Below are positions 16,727 through 27,832 of a DNA stretch of 64,000 nt, piece after piece. A model generated the notes under the pieces. It had not been told where the DNA came from and ran no database searches. It saw only the letters and a list, made by a program, of their open reading frames with translations. Source of the stretch: Marinobacter lipolyticus. GTDB lineage: Bacteria > Pseudomonadota > Gammaproteobacteria > Pseudomonadales > Oleiphilaceae. Each line of letters opens with the position of its first letter. The stretch's first letter is position 1. The translations under genes and the position numbers were made by a program. Location of the stretch: the NCBI RefSeq assembly GCF_018424605.1, contig NZ_QTKT01000009.1:62001-126000 (forward strand), in the 5' to 3' direction.

Positions 16727-18954
16727 CACTCCCCTCCTTCGGCGGCAATGCGGATCCCGGTCTGAAGCGCCAGATCCACGAACCCGGGGAACGACGTCGC
16801 CACATTGGCGCAGTCGGTCACCTCAATATCACCAACGGCGCACAGGGAGGCCACCGCGAACGACATGGCAATGCGGTGATCGCCGTGACTGTCGACTTTG
16901 CCGCCGCCAATGGTCTGGCCACCCTCGATAACAATACCATCCGGTGTGACCGTGGTTTCTACCCCCAGTTCCGCGAGCCCGTCGGCCATAACCTGGATAC
17001 GGTCGCTTTCCTTCACCCGCAACTCTTCGGCGCCGCGCAGCACGGTCTTGCCCCGGGCGCAAACCGCCGCAATGAACAGCACCGGAAACTCGTCAATGGC
17101 CAGCGGCACTTCCGCTTCCGGAATATCAATCCCCTTGAGCTGTGCCGAGCGAACCTTCAGGTCCGCTACCGGCTCACCGCCAATTTCCCGCTCTGCCAGC
17201 ACTTCAATGTCCGCACCCATCATGCGGAGGATATTGATGACGCCGACCCGGGTCGGATTCATCCCCACGTGGCGCAGCACCAGCTCGGAGTTCGGCGCAA
17301 TGCTGGCCGCGACCAGGAAGAAGGCGGCTGATGAGATATCCGCGGGCACATCGATGGCGGTGGCGGTCAAGGTACCGCCGCCCGATACGCTCGCCGTCCC
17401 GTTATCCCGGTGAACGTGGTAACCGAAACCCGCCAGCATCCGTTCAGTGTGATCCCGCGTAGGCGCGGGCTCGGTGACCGATGTCACGCCCTCGGCATAG
17501 AGACCGGCCAGCAACAGGCACGACTTGACCTGCGCTGAGGCTACCGGCATTTCGTAATGAATACCGGTAAGGTGCTGACCGCCGCGAATCTTGAGCGGCG
17601 GACGTCCGCCTTCAGCGGTATCGATGACCGCTCCCATCGCTCTCAGCGGATCGGCCACGCGCCCCATCGGACGTTTGGACAGACTGCTGTCCCCGGTCAG
17701 CTCGGAGTCAAACGTCTGAGCCGCCAGCAGGCCGGAAAACAGGCGCATCGCGGTGCCCGAATTGCCGAGATAAAGCGGACCACGGGGCGGCTGGAGCCCA
17801 TTCAGGCCCACACCGTGAATGCGCACGAAGCCGTCGTCCGGGCCTTCGATGGTAACGCCCATGTCGCGAAAGGCCTGCAGTGTGGCGAGACTGTCCTCGC
17901 CCTCAAGGAAGCCTTTCACCTCGGTGATCCCCTCTGCCAGGGCACCGAGCATGATGGAGCGGTGGGAGATGGATTTGTCGCCAGGCACCCGGATATCGCC
18001 GGTGACACTGCCGCCGGGCTGAAGCCGGAACGTTACCTGTTTCTGACTGTTGTTTGTCACGTAAGCCTGTCCTGAAAGCATTCTCGAAAAATGTTCCCGC
18101 GCCGCCTTGGCGCGACTGAAAACTCTGAGCAGGGTCGCACTGTCCTGATTCGCAATGGCCGTGCGCAGCTGGTCCAGATCGTGGGTAAAGTGATCAATGC
18201 CACGCAGGACCGCATCCCGATTGGACAGGAATATATCGTGCCACATCACCGGGTCACTGGCGGCAATGCGGGTAAAGTCCCGGAAGCCGCCCGCCGCATA
18301 ACGGAAAATATCCATATTCTCATCTTCACCGGCCAGGGTATCGACCAGTGAAAACGCGATGAGATGAGGTAAATGGCTGGTCGCCGCCAGCACCTCGTCG
18401 TGATACGCAACCGACATGGTCAGTACGGTAGCACCACAACCTTCCCACAAGGCCCGCAAACGCATAAGCGCGGATGAATCGACGTTTTCTGCCGGCGTCA
18501 GAATCACTTTGTGATTGGCGAACAGGTCCGGGTTGGCCGCACGGATACCGCTTTTCTCCGATCCCGCTATGGGATGCCCGGGAATCACCGTTGGCGACAC
18601 CTCGCCAAACACCGCCTTCACATCCTCCACAAAACTGGACTTGGTGCTGCCCACATCGGTCAGCACCGCACCGGCTGAAAGGTAAGGTTTCACAGCGTTG
18701 AGCACGTCGCGGGTGGCACGAACCGGTACCGCCAGCACCACCAGATCGCTGCCGGTCACTGCGTCCGCGATGGAGGCCGCCGCTTCGTCAATAACGCCCA
18801 GCTCCACGCCCAGGGCAAGCTCTTCCTCGCGGGTGTCGGTACCGACCACCGTGGCCGCCAGCCGGTTAACACGCACCGCTTTCGCCAGCGACCCGCCAAT
18901 CAGTCCCAGCCCGATAACGGCCATGCGCTTGAATGCTGGCTCAGCGATCGCCAC
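16726..18954 (-). CDS. aroA: Fused prephenate dehydrogenase / EPSP synthase (TyrA-AroA)
   Basis: 742 aa, two pathway enzymes in one chain. Residues 1 to about 290 are prephenate dehydrogenase (tyrosine branch): the NAD-binding [11 protein letters not shown] (13-23) and a catalytic region with [10 protein letters not shown]. From about 303 comes 5-enolpyruvylshikimate-3-phosphate synthase: [18 protein letters not shown], and the late [12 protein letters not shown] region. The same fusion is known in Pseudomonas and relatives, so it is lineage-typical rather than an assembly error. The start appears to be GTG 18954, 2 nt after the hisC stop; an ATG ten codons in is an alternative. Member of the serC-pheA-hisC-aroA-cmk run. 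Confidence 0.96.
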   Translation of the reverse strand: MAIAEPAFKRMAVIGLGLIGGSLAKAVRVNRLAATVVGTDTREEELALGVELGVIDEAAASIADAVTGSDLVVLAVPVRATRDVLNAVKPYLSAGAVLTDVGSTKSSFVEDVKAVFGEVSPTVIPGHPIAGSEKSGIRAANPDLFANHKVILTPAENVDSSALMRLRALWEGCGATVLTMSVAYHDEVLAATSHLPHLIAFSLVDTLAGEDENMDIFRYAAGGFRDFTRIAASDPVMWHDIFLSNRDAVLRGIDHFTHDLDQLRTAIANQDSATLLRVFSRAKAAREHFSRMLSGQAYVTNNSQKQVTFRLQPGGSVTGDIRVPGDKSISHRSIMLGALAEGITEVKGFLEGEDSLATLQAFRDMGVTIEGPDDGFVRIHGVGLNGLQPPRGPLYLGNSGTAMRLFSGLLAAQTFDSELTGDSSLSKRPMGRVADPLRAMGAVIDTAEGGRPPLKIRGGQHLTGIHYEMPVASAQVKSCLLLAGLYAEGVTSVTEPAPTRDHTERMLAGFGYHVHRDNGTASVSGGGTLTATAIDVPADISSAAFFLVAASIAPNSELVLRHVGMNPTRVGVINILRMMGADIEVLAEREIGGEPVADLKVRSAQLKGIDIPEAEVPLAIDEFPVLFIAAVCARGKTVLRGAEELRVKESDRIQVMADGLAELGVETTVTPDGIVIEGGQTIGGGKVDSHGDHRIAMSFAVASLCAVGDIEVTDCANVATSFPGFVDLALQTGIRIAAEGGE

Positions 18955-18956
18955 GG

Positions 18957-20078
18957 CTAGGCTCCCTGACTGTCACGGCCAAGGGCTTTCGCCAGCGCCT
19001 GCAAAAGCTTGGCGTTTTCGTGCTCCAGGCCGATAGACACCCGCAGGTGCCTGGGCATCCCGTAACCGCCGACCGGGCGCACAATCACGCCTTGCGTCAA
19101 CAGCGACTGATAGATCTCCATGGCGTTATCGCCCACCTCAACCGCGATGAAGTTGCCAGCGGATGGAATAAAGGGCAGATCAAGTGCCCGGAAGCCGGCC
19201 TCCAGTTGCGCCATGCCGGCGGCATTTACCTCGCAGGATCGCTGCAGGTACGCCGCGTCACCAAGTACTGCAGTGGCTGCCGCCAGCGCGATGGTGTCGA
19301 CGTTGAAGGGTTGGCGCACCCGGTTGAGAATGTCGGCAATGGCCGGTGAACTGATGCTGTAGCCCACCCGCAGTGCCGCCAGCCCCCAGGCCTTGGAAAA
19401 GGTCCGGCAAACGATGAGGTTCGGGAAGCGGGACAGCAGTGTCACGCCGTCAGCGTAGCCGTCGCCCTGCAGGTATTCACAATAGGCCTCATCCAGCACC
19501 ACCAGCACCCGGGCAGGAATCTTTTCCAGGAACGCCAGAACCGCCTCGGCGCCATGCACCGTGCCGGTCGGATTGTTGGGATTGGCAACAAACACCAGTC
19601 TGGTGCGCTCCGTGATCGCCGACGCCATGGCATCCAGGTCGTGCCCCCAGTCTCTGGCAGGGACCGACACACCACGGGCGCCGATGGCCTGGGCGACCAG
19701 CGGATACACCGCAAAGGCGTATTGCGAGAACACCACTTCGGAATCCCCATCGGCAAAACAGCGCGCGATCACCTCCAGCAGGTCATTGGAGCCATTGCCC
19801 AGGGTAATCTGCGACGTCTCTACGCCGAAGCGCGCCGCCAGGGCCTGCTTGAGATCAAAACCATTGCCGTCGGGATAGAGACAAAGCTCGCCCAGGGCGT
19901 CACGCGCTGCCTCCAGAGCTTTCTCGCTGGGACCAAGGGGGTTTTCATTGCTGGCCAGCTTGACGATGTCGTCCGGATTCAGACCCAGCTCACGGGCCAG
20001 CTCGGCAATGGGCTTGCCCGGCTGATACGGCGACAACGCCTGAACGCCCCGGACCGCAAGACTCTGATAATCAACCAT
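18957..20078 (-). CDS. hisC: Histidinol-phosphate aminotransferase (HisC2 type)
   Basis: 373 aa PLP aminotransferase. NENPLGPS near residue 43, ANPNNPTG in the middle, and the PLP lysine in RTFSKAWGLAALRVGY. In this supercluster, between pheA and tyrA, the HisC-like enzyme is thought also to transaminate aromatic precursors (the hisHb paralogue of pseudomonads), so the main substrate may be an aromatic oxoacid rather than histidinol phosphate. Start ATG 20078 has AGGAAGG 7 nt upstream; in-frame GTG and TTG just before it are less likely. Confidence 0.92.
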   Translation of the reverse strand: MVDYQSLAVRGVQALSPYQPGKPIAELARELGLNPDDIVKLASNENPLGPSEKALEAARDALGELCLYPDGNGFDLKQALAARFGVETSQITLGNGSNDLLEVIARCFADGDSEVVFSQYAFAVYPLVAQAIGARGVSVPARDWGHDLDAMASAITERTRLVFVANPNNPTGTVHGAEAVLAFLEKIPARVLVVLDEAYCEYLQGDGYADGVTLLSRFPNLIVCRTFSKAWGLAALRVGYSISSPAIADILNRVRQPFNVDTIALAAATAVLGDAAYLQRSCEVNAAGMAQLEAGFRALDLPFIPSAGNFIAVEVGDNAMEIYQSLLTQGVIVRPVGGYGMPRHLRVSIGLEHENAKLLQALAKALGRDSQGA

Positions 20079-20102
20079 CAACACACCTTCCTGATCATCG
20101 CC

Positions 20103-21200
20103 TTACAGAACCCCGATCGGATAAGACCCCAGCCGTTTCAGTTCTACGGCCTCTTCATCAATTTCCGCCAGCACTTTGCGCACCTGTTCATCGTCCGTAT
20201 GCCCCTCGAAATCGATGTAGAACACGTACGCCCAGGTACCGCTGGGGGATGGCCGGGTTTCGATCCGGGTCAGGCTGAGGCCGTGGCGATGGAAGGGCTC
20301 CAGCAGCTGGTAAAGGGCCCCGGGTTTGTTACGCATGGAAACCAGAATCGAGGACTTGTCATGACCGCTGGCAGGCACTTCTTCGCGACCGATAATAAGA
20401 AAGCGCGTCGTGTTGTCCGGACGATCCTCAATGCTACTGGCTTCTTTTTCCAGACCGTACAACTCGGCGGCCATATCGCCGGCGATGGCAGCGGCACCCG
20501 GCTCTTCCGCCGCACGACGCGCCGCTTCCGCGTTACTGCTGACGGTGATCCGCTCAATGCCGTAGCGGTGGGTATCCAGCCATTGACGGCATTGCGCAAA
20601 CGATTGCTGGTGCGAGTAGATCCGGGTGATTTCCTGATCCTTGTTCGCCGGCGATACCAGCAGGTGATGGTGAATGCGCAACTGCACCTCACCGCAGATC
20701 TTCAGCGGCGAGGACATGAACATGTCGAGAGTGTGATTGATCATGCCCTCGGTGGAGTTCTCCACCGGCACCACGCCATAGTGGGCTGCTCCGGATTCCA
20801 CTTCGCGGAACACCGCATCAATGGCAGGCAGCGGCACGCTGACCACGGAATGGCCAAAATGCTTGAGCGCCGCAGACTGGGTGAATGTGCCCACGGGCCC
20901 GAGGAAGGCTATGTGCATGGGCTTTTCCAGCGCCAGGCAGGCGGACATGATCTCACGGAACAACCGCGCCATCTCTTCGCCGGACAACGGCCCCGGATTC
21001 TGTTCCTTGATACGACGCAGTACCTGCGCCTCGCGCTCGGGGCGGTAGAAAAACACGTCCTGCTGGGGGTTGGCCGCCATCTTCACGTTGGCCACTTCCT
21101 GGGCACATTTGGCGCGGGCGCTGATCAGTTCCATGATCTGCTGATCGAGCTGATCAATCTCGTCCCTCAGTTCACCCAGTCGGGTTTGCTCATCGGTCAT
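20103..21200 (-). CDS. pheA: Chorismate mutase / prephenate dehydratase (P-protein)
   Basis: 365 aa. N-terminal AroQ chorismate mutase (1-90: RLGELRDEIDQLDQQIMELI), prephenate dehydratase from about 95 (MHIAFLGPVGTFTQSAALKHFG, TTRFLIIG), and a C-terminal ACT domain from about 285 for phenylalanine feedback, with the ETRP motif. Makes phenylpyruvate from chorismate. It lies 2 nt after the serC stop and 24 nt before the hisC start, clearly in the same operon. Confidence 0.97.
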   Translation of the reverse strand: MTDEQTRLGELRDEIDQLDQQIMELISARAKCAQEVANVKMAANPQQDVFFYRPEREAQVLRRIKEQNPGPLSGEEMARLFREIMSACLALEKPMHIAFLGPVGTFTQSAALKHFGHSVVSVPLPAIDAVFREVESGAAHYGVVPVENSTEGMINHTLDMFMSSPLKICGEVQLRIHHHLLVSPANKDQEITRIYSHQQSFAQCRQWLDTHRYGIERITVSSNAEAARRAAEEPGAAAIAGDMAAELYGLEKEASSIEDRPDNTTRFLIIGREEVPASGHDKSSILVSMRNKPGALYQLLEPFHRHGLSLTRIETRPSPSGTWAYVFYIDFEGHTDDEQVRKVLAEIDEEAVELKRLGSYPIGVL

Positions 21201-21202
21201 GA

Positions 21203-22285
21203 TCAGCCACGCTCCCTGGCAAATTCCGCCATGTAGGCGATCAGCGCATCCACGCCCGCCTCGGGCATGGCGTTGTATATGCTGGCACGCATACCACCAA
21301 CCGAGCGATGGCCTTTCAGGTTCAGCAGCCCGCGCTCATCGGCACCCTTCAGGAACGCACCATTGAGTGCATCGTCAGCCAGCGTGAACGGCACATTCAT
21401 CCAGGAGCGGAAACGAGGATCAATGGGATTGGCGTAAAAGCCGCTGTTATCGATGAAATCGTAAAGCTTCCGCGCCTTGCGATGATTGATCTCTCCCATC
21501 GCCGTGACCCCACCCTGGGCCTTGAGCCATTTGAAAACCAGCCCGGCCAGGTACCAGGAATAGGTGGCCGGGGTGTTGTACATCGATTCGTTATCGGCGA
21601 TGACCTGATAATTCATCATCGTCGGGGTTTCCCGACGGGCCTTGCCCAGAAGATCCTTGCGGACGATCACCACCACCAGACCGGACGGCCCGATGTTCTT
21701 CTGTGCGCCGGCATAGATCAGCCCGAATCTGGAAACATCCAGAGGCCGGGACAGCATGGTGGAGGACATATCCGCCACCAGCGGCACATTGCCGCTGTCC
21801 GGCACAAAGTCGTATTCCAGGCCGCCGATAGTCTCATTCGGGGTGTAGTGCAGGTAGGCCGCGTCGGCACGGGTATCCCATGCACTCTGCTCCGGAATCG
21901 TGGTGAAACCCTCCGCTTCGCTGCTGGCTGCCACGTGGACATCACCGTAACGGCTGGCCTCGGCAATGGCTTTTTTGGACCAGATGCCGGTGTTGATGTA
22001 ATCGGCGGAAGACTTGTCACCCAGCAGGTTCAGCGGGATGGTCGAGAACTGACTCGAAGCTCCACCCTGCATGAAGAGTACCGCGTAATCATCTGAAATA
22101 CCGGCCAATTCACGCAGGTCTTTTTCGGCCGTTTCGGCGATCTCGACGAACTCATCACTGCGATGGCTCATTTCCATCACGGACATGCCCGTGCCGCGCC
22201 AGTCGAGCATCTCATCCCGTGCCTGTTGCAGCACGCTTTCCGGCAAGGTTGCCGGGCCTGCACAAAAGTTATACGCCCTGCTCAT
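21203..22285 (-). CDS. serC: Phosphoserine aminotransferase
   Basis: 360 aa PLP enzyme of serine and pyridoxal synthesis. N-terminal YNFCAGPATLPESVL and the PLP lysine in YAGAQKNIGPSGL; C-terminal GHRSVGGMRASIYNAMP. Start ATG 22285 (MSRAYNF) has AGGA close upstream; an ATG six codons earlier is possible. It follows gyrA by 51 bp and opens the serine/aromatic part of the cluster. Confidence 0.97.
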   Translation of the reverse strand: MSRAYNFCAGPATLPESVLQQARDEMLDWRGTGMSVMEMSHRSDEFVEIAETAEKDLRELAGISDDYAVLFMQGGASSQFSTIPLNLLGDKSSADYINTGIWSKKAIAEASRYGDVHVAASSEAEGFTTIPEQSAWDTRADAAYLHYTPNETIGGLEYDFVPDSGNVPLVADMSSTMLSRPLDVSRFGLIYAGAQKNIGPSGLVVVIVRKDLLGKARRETPTMMNYQVIADNESMYNTPATYSWYLAGLVFKWLKAQGGVTAMGEINHRKARKLYDFIDNSGFYANPIDPRFRSWMNVPFTLADDALNGAFLKGADERGLLNLKGHRSVGGMRASIYNAMPEAGVDALIAYMAEFARERG

Positions 22286-22336
22286 GTTCCTGTGATCTCT
22301 CAAGTCTTACCTGTCGTTCCGCGAAATCGGCTGGCG

Positions 22337-24961
22337 TTATTCTTCGCCAGCACCCTCTTCCGCGTTGTCTGCGCTGCCTTCACCCGCGTTTTCAGGCTCC
22401 GCAACGGCCTCACCAAGCTCGTCGGCGTCGTCACTTTCGGCAATACGCTCGACACCGACCAGGCGCTCGTCTTCCTGGCTCAGCTTGATCAGGCGCACGC
22501 CCTGGGTATTCCGGCTCAGCACCGATACTTCGTCAGTGCGGGTACGCACCAGGGTGCCCTTGTCCGAAATCAGCATCATTTCATCGCCGTCGAACAGCTG
22601 CAGTGCGGTGACCAGATTGCCGTTCCGTTCCGAGCACTGCATGGCAATAACGCCCTGACTGCCGCGGCTGTAGGTCGGGAACTCTTCGATGGCAGTACGC
22701 TTGCCATAACCGTTTTCACTGGCCGTGAGCAGCACGCCACCTTCCTGCGGAATAATCAGCGATACCACGTGATGGCCTTCCGGCATACGGATACCACGAA
22801 CCCCGCGAGCCGTGCGGCTCATCGGGCGCACCGCTTCTTCGTTGAAGCGCACGGCCTTGCCCGCGGTGGAGAACAGCATGACTTCGGCATCGCCCTTGGT
22901 GATGGCGGCGCCGATCAGGGTATCGCCCTCATCCAGGGAAAGTGCGATCAGGCCACTGCTGCGCGGACGGGAGAAGTTTGGCAACGGAGTCTTCTTCACC
23001 ACACCGGCGGAGGTGGCCATCAACACGAACTGGTCTTCCGGGTAATCCCGCACCGGCAGGAAGGTGGTGATGCGCTCACCTTCGTCCAGCGGCAGGATGT
23101 TGATCATCGGACGGCCACGGGACGCGCGGCTGGCGCGGGGAATCTCGAACACACGCAGCCAGTACACCTTGCCTCGGTTGGAGAAGCACAGAATGGTGTC
23201 GTGGGAATTGGCCACCAGCAGCTTCTCGACGAAATCCTCGTCTTTCATGGAGGTGGCGGCCTTGCCGCGGCCACCACGGCGCTGGGCCTGATAGTCTTCA
23301 ACGGCCTGAGTCTTGGCGTAACCACCGTGGGAAATGGTCACCACCAGGTCTTCTTCATCAATCAGGTCTGCGATAGTCAGGTCGCGCTGGGAGCTGGTGA
23401 TTTCGGTGCGGCGCTCATCGCCGAACTCGGACACCACCGCTTCCAGTTCTTCGCGAATGACCTGCATGAGACGATCCGGGTCTGCAAGGATTTCCAGCAG
23501 ACCGGCGATCTTCTCGAGGATTTCCTTGTACTCATTCTGGAGCTTCTCGGTTTCCAGACCGGTCAGACGGTGCAGGCGCATGTCCAGGATGGCCTGGGTC
23601 TGCTCCGGAGACATGTAGTACAGGCCATCCCGCAGGCCGTAGATTTCCGGCAGGTCGTCGGGGCGGCAGGCATCCTCACCGGCACGCTCCAGCATCGCCA
23701 GCACATCGCCCGGCGCCCAGCCCTTGGACATCAGCTTTTCTTTCGCTTCAACCGACGTCGGCGAGGCCTTGATCAGCTCGATCATCTCGTCGATGTTGGC
23801 CAGGGCAACGGTGAGGCCTTCCAGGATGTGGCCGCGCTCACGGGCCTTACGCAGCTCGTAGATGGTCCGTCGGGTCACCACTTCACGGCGGTGGCGCACG
23901 AACGCGTCGAGCATTTCCTTCAGGTTCAGGATCTTCGGCTCGCCGTTGATCAGTGCCACCATGTTAATGCCAAACACGGTCTGCAGCTGGGTATGGGCGA
24001 ACAGGTTGTTGACGATGACCTCAGGGTTCTCACCACGACGCAGTTCAATCACCACGCGGATGCCTTCCTTGTTGGACTCATCCCGCAGCTCGGTGATGCC
24101 TTCGAGTCGCTTTTCCTTGACCAGCTCGGCGATCTTCTCGATCAGACGGGCCTTGTTCAACTGGTAGGGCAGCTCGGTGATGATGATGGCATCGCGGTTG
24201 GTTTTCTTGTCGTGCTCGATCTCATGACGGGCGCGGATATAAATGCGACCACGCCCGGTACGGTAAGCCTCAACAATGCCGGCCCGGCCGTTGATAATGC
24301 CCTGGGTGGGGAAATCGGGACCGGGAATGAATTCCATCAGCTCGTCGATGGTCAGATCCGGGTTATCGATCAGCGCCAGACAGCCATTGACCACTTCGGT
24401 CAGGTTGTGGGGCGGGATGTTGGTGGCCATGCCCACCGCGATACCGGAGGAACCGTTGACCAGCAGGTTCGGAACCCGGGTCGGCAGCACTTCGGGAATG
24501 CGCTCGGTGCCGTCGTAGTTGTCGACGAAATCCACGGTTTCCTTGTCGAGATCCGCCAGCAGCGAATGCGCGACCTTTTCCATGCGAATTTCGGTGTAAC
24601 GCATGGCAGCGGCGTTGTCGCCGTCAATGGAACCGAAGTTGCCCTGACCGTCTACCAGCGGATAACGCAGGGAAAATGGCTGGGCCATACGAACAATGGT
24701 GTCGTAAACCGCAGAGTCACCGTGGGGGTGGTATTTACCGATAACGTCACCGACCACACGGGCGGACTTCTTGTACGCCTTATTCCAGTCGTTGCCAAGC
24801 TCGGACATGGCGAACAGAACACGACGGTGAACCGGCTTGAGGCCGTCACGAACATCCGGGAGCGCCCGGCCAACGATTACGCTCATGGCGTAATCGAGGT
24901 AGGACTGCTTCAACTCATCTTCAATATTAACCGGCAGGATCTCTTTGGCTAACTCACCCAT
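22337..24961 (-). CDS. gyrA: DNA gyrase subunit A
   Basis: 874 aa. Breakage-reunion domain with catalytic Tyr122 in AMRYTEIRM, and a C-terminal six-bladed beta-pinwheel with the GyrA-box region (QRRGGRGK). The quinolone-resistance region is wild type: Ser83 and Asp87, using E. coli numbering that matches exactly here. The C-terminus ends in an unusually acidic, low-complexity tail (about 30 residues rich in E, A, G, D). AAGGAAC precedes the start. First gene of the supercluster on this strand. Confidence 0.98.
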   Translation of the reverse strand: MGELAKEILPVNIEDELKQSYLDYAMSVIVGRALPDVRDGLKPVHRRVLFAMSELGNDWNKAYKKSARVVGDVIGKYHPHGDSAVYDTIVRMAQPFSLRYPLVDGQGNFGSIDGDNAAAMRYTEIRMEKVAHSLLADLDKETVDFVDNYDGTERIPEVLPTRVPNLLVNGSSGIAVGMATNIPPHNLTEVVNGCLALIDNPDLTIDELMEFIPGPDFPTQGIINGRAGIVEAYRTGRGRIYIRARHEIEHDKKTNRDAIIITELPYQLNKARLIEKIAELVKEKRLEGITELRDESNKEGIRVVIELRRGENPEVIVNNLFAHTQLQTVFGINMVALINGEPKILNLKEMLDAFVRHRREVVTRRTIYELRKARERGHILEGLTVALANIDEMIELIKASPTSVEAKEKLMSKGWAPGDVLAMLERAGEDACRPDDLPEIYGLRDGLYYMSPEQTQAILDMRLHRLTGLETEKLQNEYKEILEKIAGLLEILADPDRLMQVIREELEAVVSEFGDERRTEITSSQRDLTIADLIDEEDLVVTISHGGYAKTQAVEDYQAQRRGGRGKAATSMKDEDFVEKLLVANSHDTILCFSNRGKVYWLRVFEIPRASRASRGRPMINILPLDEGERITTFLPVRDYPEDQFVLMATSAGVVKKTPLPNFSRPRSSGLIALSLDEGDTLIGAAITKGDAEVMLFSTAGKAVRFNEEAVRPMSRTARGVRGIRMPEGHHVVSLIIPQEGGVLLTASENGYGKRTAIEEFPTYSRGSQGVIAMQCSERNGNLVTALQLFDGDEMMLISDKGTLVRTRTDEVSVLSRNTQGVRLIKLSQEDERLVGVERIAESDDADELGEAVAEPENAGEGSADNAEEGAGEE

Positions 24962-25087
24962 CGAGAAAGGTTCCTTTGCGTTTGCTGGAAGTCGTTTCAG
25001 GGCTTTATACGCGCCCCGTAGTTATTCTTTAACAAGCGGCCAATACTAACACAGTCAGCCCCTTACCGGGGCAACTGCGAACCGCTC

Positions 25088-25942
25088 TTAATCAAAAACC
25101 ACCGTCTTGTTCTGGTAGGTAATCACCCGGTCCTCAATGTGGGACCGCAGGCCGCGGGCCAGCACGTTTTTCTCCACGTCCTTGCCGAGGCGGACCATGT
25201 CTTCAATGGAATCGCTGTGACTGATGCGGATCACGTCCTGCTCAATAATCGGGCCTTCGTCCAGGTCCTGGGTGACGTAATGACAGGTGGCGCCAATCAG
25301 TTTCACGCCCCGGCTGTAAGCCTGATGATAGGGCCGCGCACCGGCGAAAGATGGCAGGAAGCTATGATGGATGTTAATCACCTTGCCGGAGTACTTTTCA
25401 CACAGAGTCGCTGGCAGGATCTGCATATAACGGGCGAGCACCACCACATCGGCGTTGTAGCCTTCGATCAGGCCATCGATTTCCCCAAAGGCTTCGTCCC
25501 GGTTGTCGCGGGATACCGGAATGCAGTGATAGGGTATCTCGTGCCATTCCACCATTCGGCGCAGATCGTCATGGTTGGAGATAACCGCCACAATCTCGGC
25601 GTTGATTTCGCGGCTGTGCCAGCGATGCAGAAGATCCGCCACGCAGTGGGACTCTTTGCTGCACATCAGGATCACTTTCTTGGGCTGCGCCGAATCCGCC
25701 ACGTGCCAGTCCATGTCAAACTCACGGGCAATCGGGTCGAAGGCCGCACGAAACTGATCAAGACCGAACGGAATCGAACTGGCCTTGATTTCGTGACGCA
25801 TGAAAAAACGCCCTGTGTGGGTGTCTGAATGGTGGCTCGCCTCGGTAATCCAGCCGTTATAGGTGGACAGGAAATTACTCACCTTGGCGACAATTCCCAC
25901 CCGGTCCGGGCAGGAAATCACAAGACGATAGGTATGCTCCAT
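25088..25942 (-). CDS. purU: Formyltetrahydrofolate deformylase
   Basis: 284 aa. Hydrolyses 10-formyl-THF to formate and THF, balancing one-carbon pools. N-terminal ACT domain (about 5-85, LVISCPDRVGIVAKVSNFL) and C-terminal formyltransferase fold with INIHHSFLPSF and GATCHYVTQDLDEGPI, giving the Asn/His/Asp active site. AAGGAAAG precedes the start. It lies on the same strand as gyrA with 126 bp between, probably its own unit. Confidence 0.95.
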   Translation of the reverse strand: MEHTYRLVISCPDRVGIVAKVSNFLSTYNGWITEASHHSDTHTGRFFMRHEIKASSIPFGLDQFRAAFDPIAREFDMDWHVADSAQPKKVILMCSKESHCVADLLHRWHSREINAEIVAVISNHDDLRRMVEWHEIPYHCIPVSRDNRDEAFGEIDGLIEGYNADVVVLARYMQILPATLCEKYSGKVINIHHSFLPSFAGARPYHQAYSRGVKLIGATCHYVTQDLDEGPIIEQDVIRISHSDSIEDMVRLGKDVEKNVLARGLRSHIEDRVITYQNKTVVFD

Positions 25943-26052
25943 GGAAGCCTTTCCTTAGTTCTGATCCGGGAAAGCGGGGGCGAAGGTTTCACACCCGTAA
26001 AAATGACCGGCTATCATAGCCTATCTGAATGCCAGAAACGAGGAACAAGCAC

Positions 26053-27816
26053 ATGGACAGACACCTCCCCCGGGTACCTCCTGAAACCGCCTCCAGAGGC
26101 CGCTCACTCGCCACCCGCGTTGCCCTCGCCTTTGTCCTGCTGGCAGTGGCCACGGCACTGAATGCCCAGGCCATTCTGGAAGGTGAACGACACCACCCGG
26201 TAACCGGTCGCAATGGCATGGTGGTCACCAGCCATGACCTGGCCACGGATGCAGCGCTGACGGTGCTGAAGAGCGGTGGCAATGCGGTGGATGCCGCCGT
26301 CACCGCCGGTTTCGTACTGGCGGTGGTGCAGCCGCGCTCCGGCAACATCGGCGGCGGCGGCTTTATGCTGGTGGCCCCGGGAGATGGCGGCCCGGTGGAA
26401 GCCATCGACTACCGGGAAAAAGCCCCGGCCGCAGCCACCGCCACCATGTTCCAGGATGAGAACGGCAACGTGGTGACCAACCGCAGCCGCTTCACCCACC
26501 TTGCCTCGGGTGTGCCGGGGACCGTGGCGGGCCTGGCGCTGGCGCTGGAACGTTTCGGCACTCTCTCCCTGAGCGACGCACTGGCACCGGCCATTGAACT
26601 GGCGCGTGAGGGATTTGTCGTACCGCCCCGCTTCACCGAAGGCCTGGAACAGGCGCAGGAGCGGCTGCACCGCTGGCCCGCCAGCCTCGCTACGTTCTAT
26701 CGTGCCGATGGCTCGGCCTGGCAGCCGGGAGAGCGCTTCCGACAGCCGGACCTGGCCGCTACCCTGCAGCGCATTGCCAATCACGGCACCGCAGGGTTCT
26801 ATCAGGGCGAGACCGCACGCCTGATTGTCGAGGAAATGCAGCGCCACGGCGGCCTGATCACCGCCGCTGACCTGGCAAACTACCAGCCTGCCGTGCGCAA
26901 ACCGGTGCGCGGAAGCTACCGGGGCTACGAGGTGCTCTCCATGTCACCCCCCTCTTCCGGCGGCACCCACATCATCCAGATTCTCAACATTCTGGAGGAT
27001 TACCCGCTGGCCGAACTCGGCCACAATTCGGCCGCCACGGTGCATTACATGGCCGAAGCCATGAAACTGGCCTACGCCGACCGCTCGAAGTTCCTGGGCG
27101 ATACGGATTTTGTCGAGGTCCCGCTGGATGGCCTGCTGTCCAAGTCCTACGCCGGCGAACTGCGCAAGGGCATTGACGCCGACAGGGCACGACCGGCCAG
27201 CGAGATTCAGCCCGGCGCACCCGGCGGCTATGAAAGCCCGGAAACCACCCATTACTCCATTGTCGACCGCTGGGGCAACGCGGTCTCGAACACCTACACC
27301 ATCAACTTCAGTTACGGCTCAGGCATCACCGTCGCCGGCGCCGGATTTCTGCTGAATAATGAAATGGATGATTTCAGCGCCAAGCCGGGCGAACCCAACG
27401 CCTTTGGGCTGATCGGTGGTGAGGCCAACAAGGTGGAACCGGGCAAGCGCATGCTCAGCTCGATGTCGCCCACCATTGTTCGCAAGGGCGACCGCAACTT
27501 TCTGGTCACCGGCAGCCCCGGCGGCTCGCGGATCATCACCACCACCCTGCAGGTGATCCTGAATGTGATTGACCACAACATGAACATCCAGAGCGCGGTG
27601 TCTGCGCCGCGAATGCATCATCAGTGGCTGCCGGATGCCATATTCATTGAACAGGGCTTCAGCCCGGACACCATCCGCCTGCTGGAAGACCGCGGCCATT
27701 CGGTCAGAACCACCAATGCCATGGGCGCCATCCAGAGCATTCTGATTGGTGAGGACGGAACGCTTTCCGGCGGCGCCGATCCAAGACGCAGTACATCATC
27801 AGCAAGGGGTTACTGA
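26053..27816 (+). CDS. ggt: Gamma-glutamyltransferase precursor
   Basis: 587 aa, exported to the periplasm and self-cleaved. It hydrolyses or transfers the gamma-glutamyl group of glutathione and related peptides. Signal peptide over about 1-40 (basic start, hydrophobic TRVALAFVLLAVATALNAQA). The autocleavage/catalytic nucleophile is predicted at Thr398 in ETTHYSIVD, starting the small subunit; LSSMSPTIV and GSPGGSRI form the substrate-binding loops. I start at ATG 26053 with GAGGAA upstream rather than eight codons earlier. A YkoF-like gene follows after 16 bp. Confidence 0.95.
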   Translation: MDRHLPRVPPETASRGRSLATRVALAFVLLAVATALNAQAILEGERHHPVTGRNGMVVTSHDLATDAALTVLKSGGNAVDAAVTAGFVLAVVQPRSGNIGGGGFMLVAPGDGGPVEAIDYREKAPAAATATMFQDENGNVVTNRSRFTHLASGVPGTVAGLALALERFGTLSLSDALAPAIELAREGFVVPPRFTEGLEQAQERLHRWPASLATFYRADGSAWQPGERFRQPDLAATLQRIANHGTAGFYQGETARLIVEEMQRHGGLITAADLANYQPAVRKPVRGSYRGYEVLSMSPPSSGGTHIIQILNILEDYPLAELGHNSAATVHYMAEAMKLAYADRSKFLGDTDFVEVPLDGLLSKSYAGELRKGIDADRARPASEIQPGAPGGYESPETTHYSIVDRWGNAVSNTYTINFSYGSGITVAGAGFLLNNEMDDFSAKPGEPNAFGLIGGEANKVEPGKRMLSSMSPTIVRKGDRNFLVTGSPGGSRIITTTLQVILNVIDHNMNIQSAVSAPRMHHQWLPDAIFIEQGFSPDTIRLLEDRGHSVRTTNAMGAIQSILIGEDGTLSGGADPRRSTSSARGY

Positions 27817-27832
27817 ACCCCGGGGAGACATC

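Noticed and set aside
22163..24952. 929-codon open frame antisense to gyrA
   Set aside because: Arises from the codon usage of gyrA on the other strand; composition is His/Gln/Arg/Val-rich with no recognisable family, and gyrA is certain.
25943..26052. Riboswitch in front of purU or ggt
   Set aside because: The 110-bp gap shows no recognisable riboswitch core (no conserved purine, THF or glycine-motif features).
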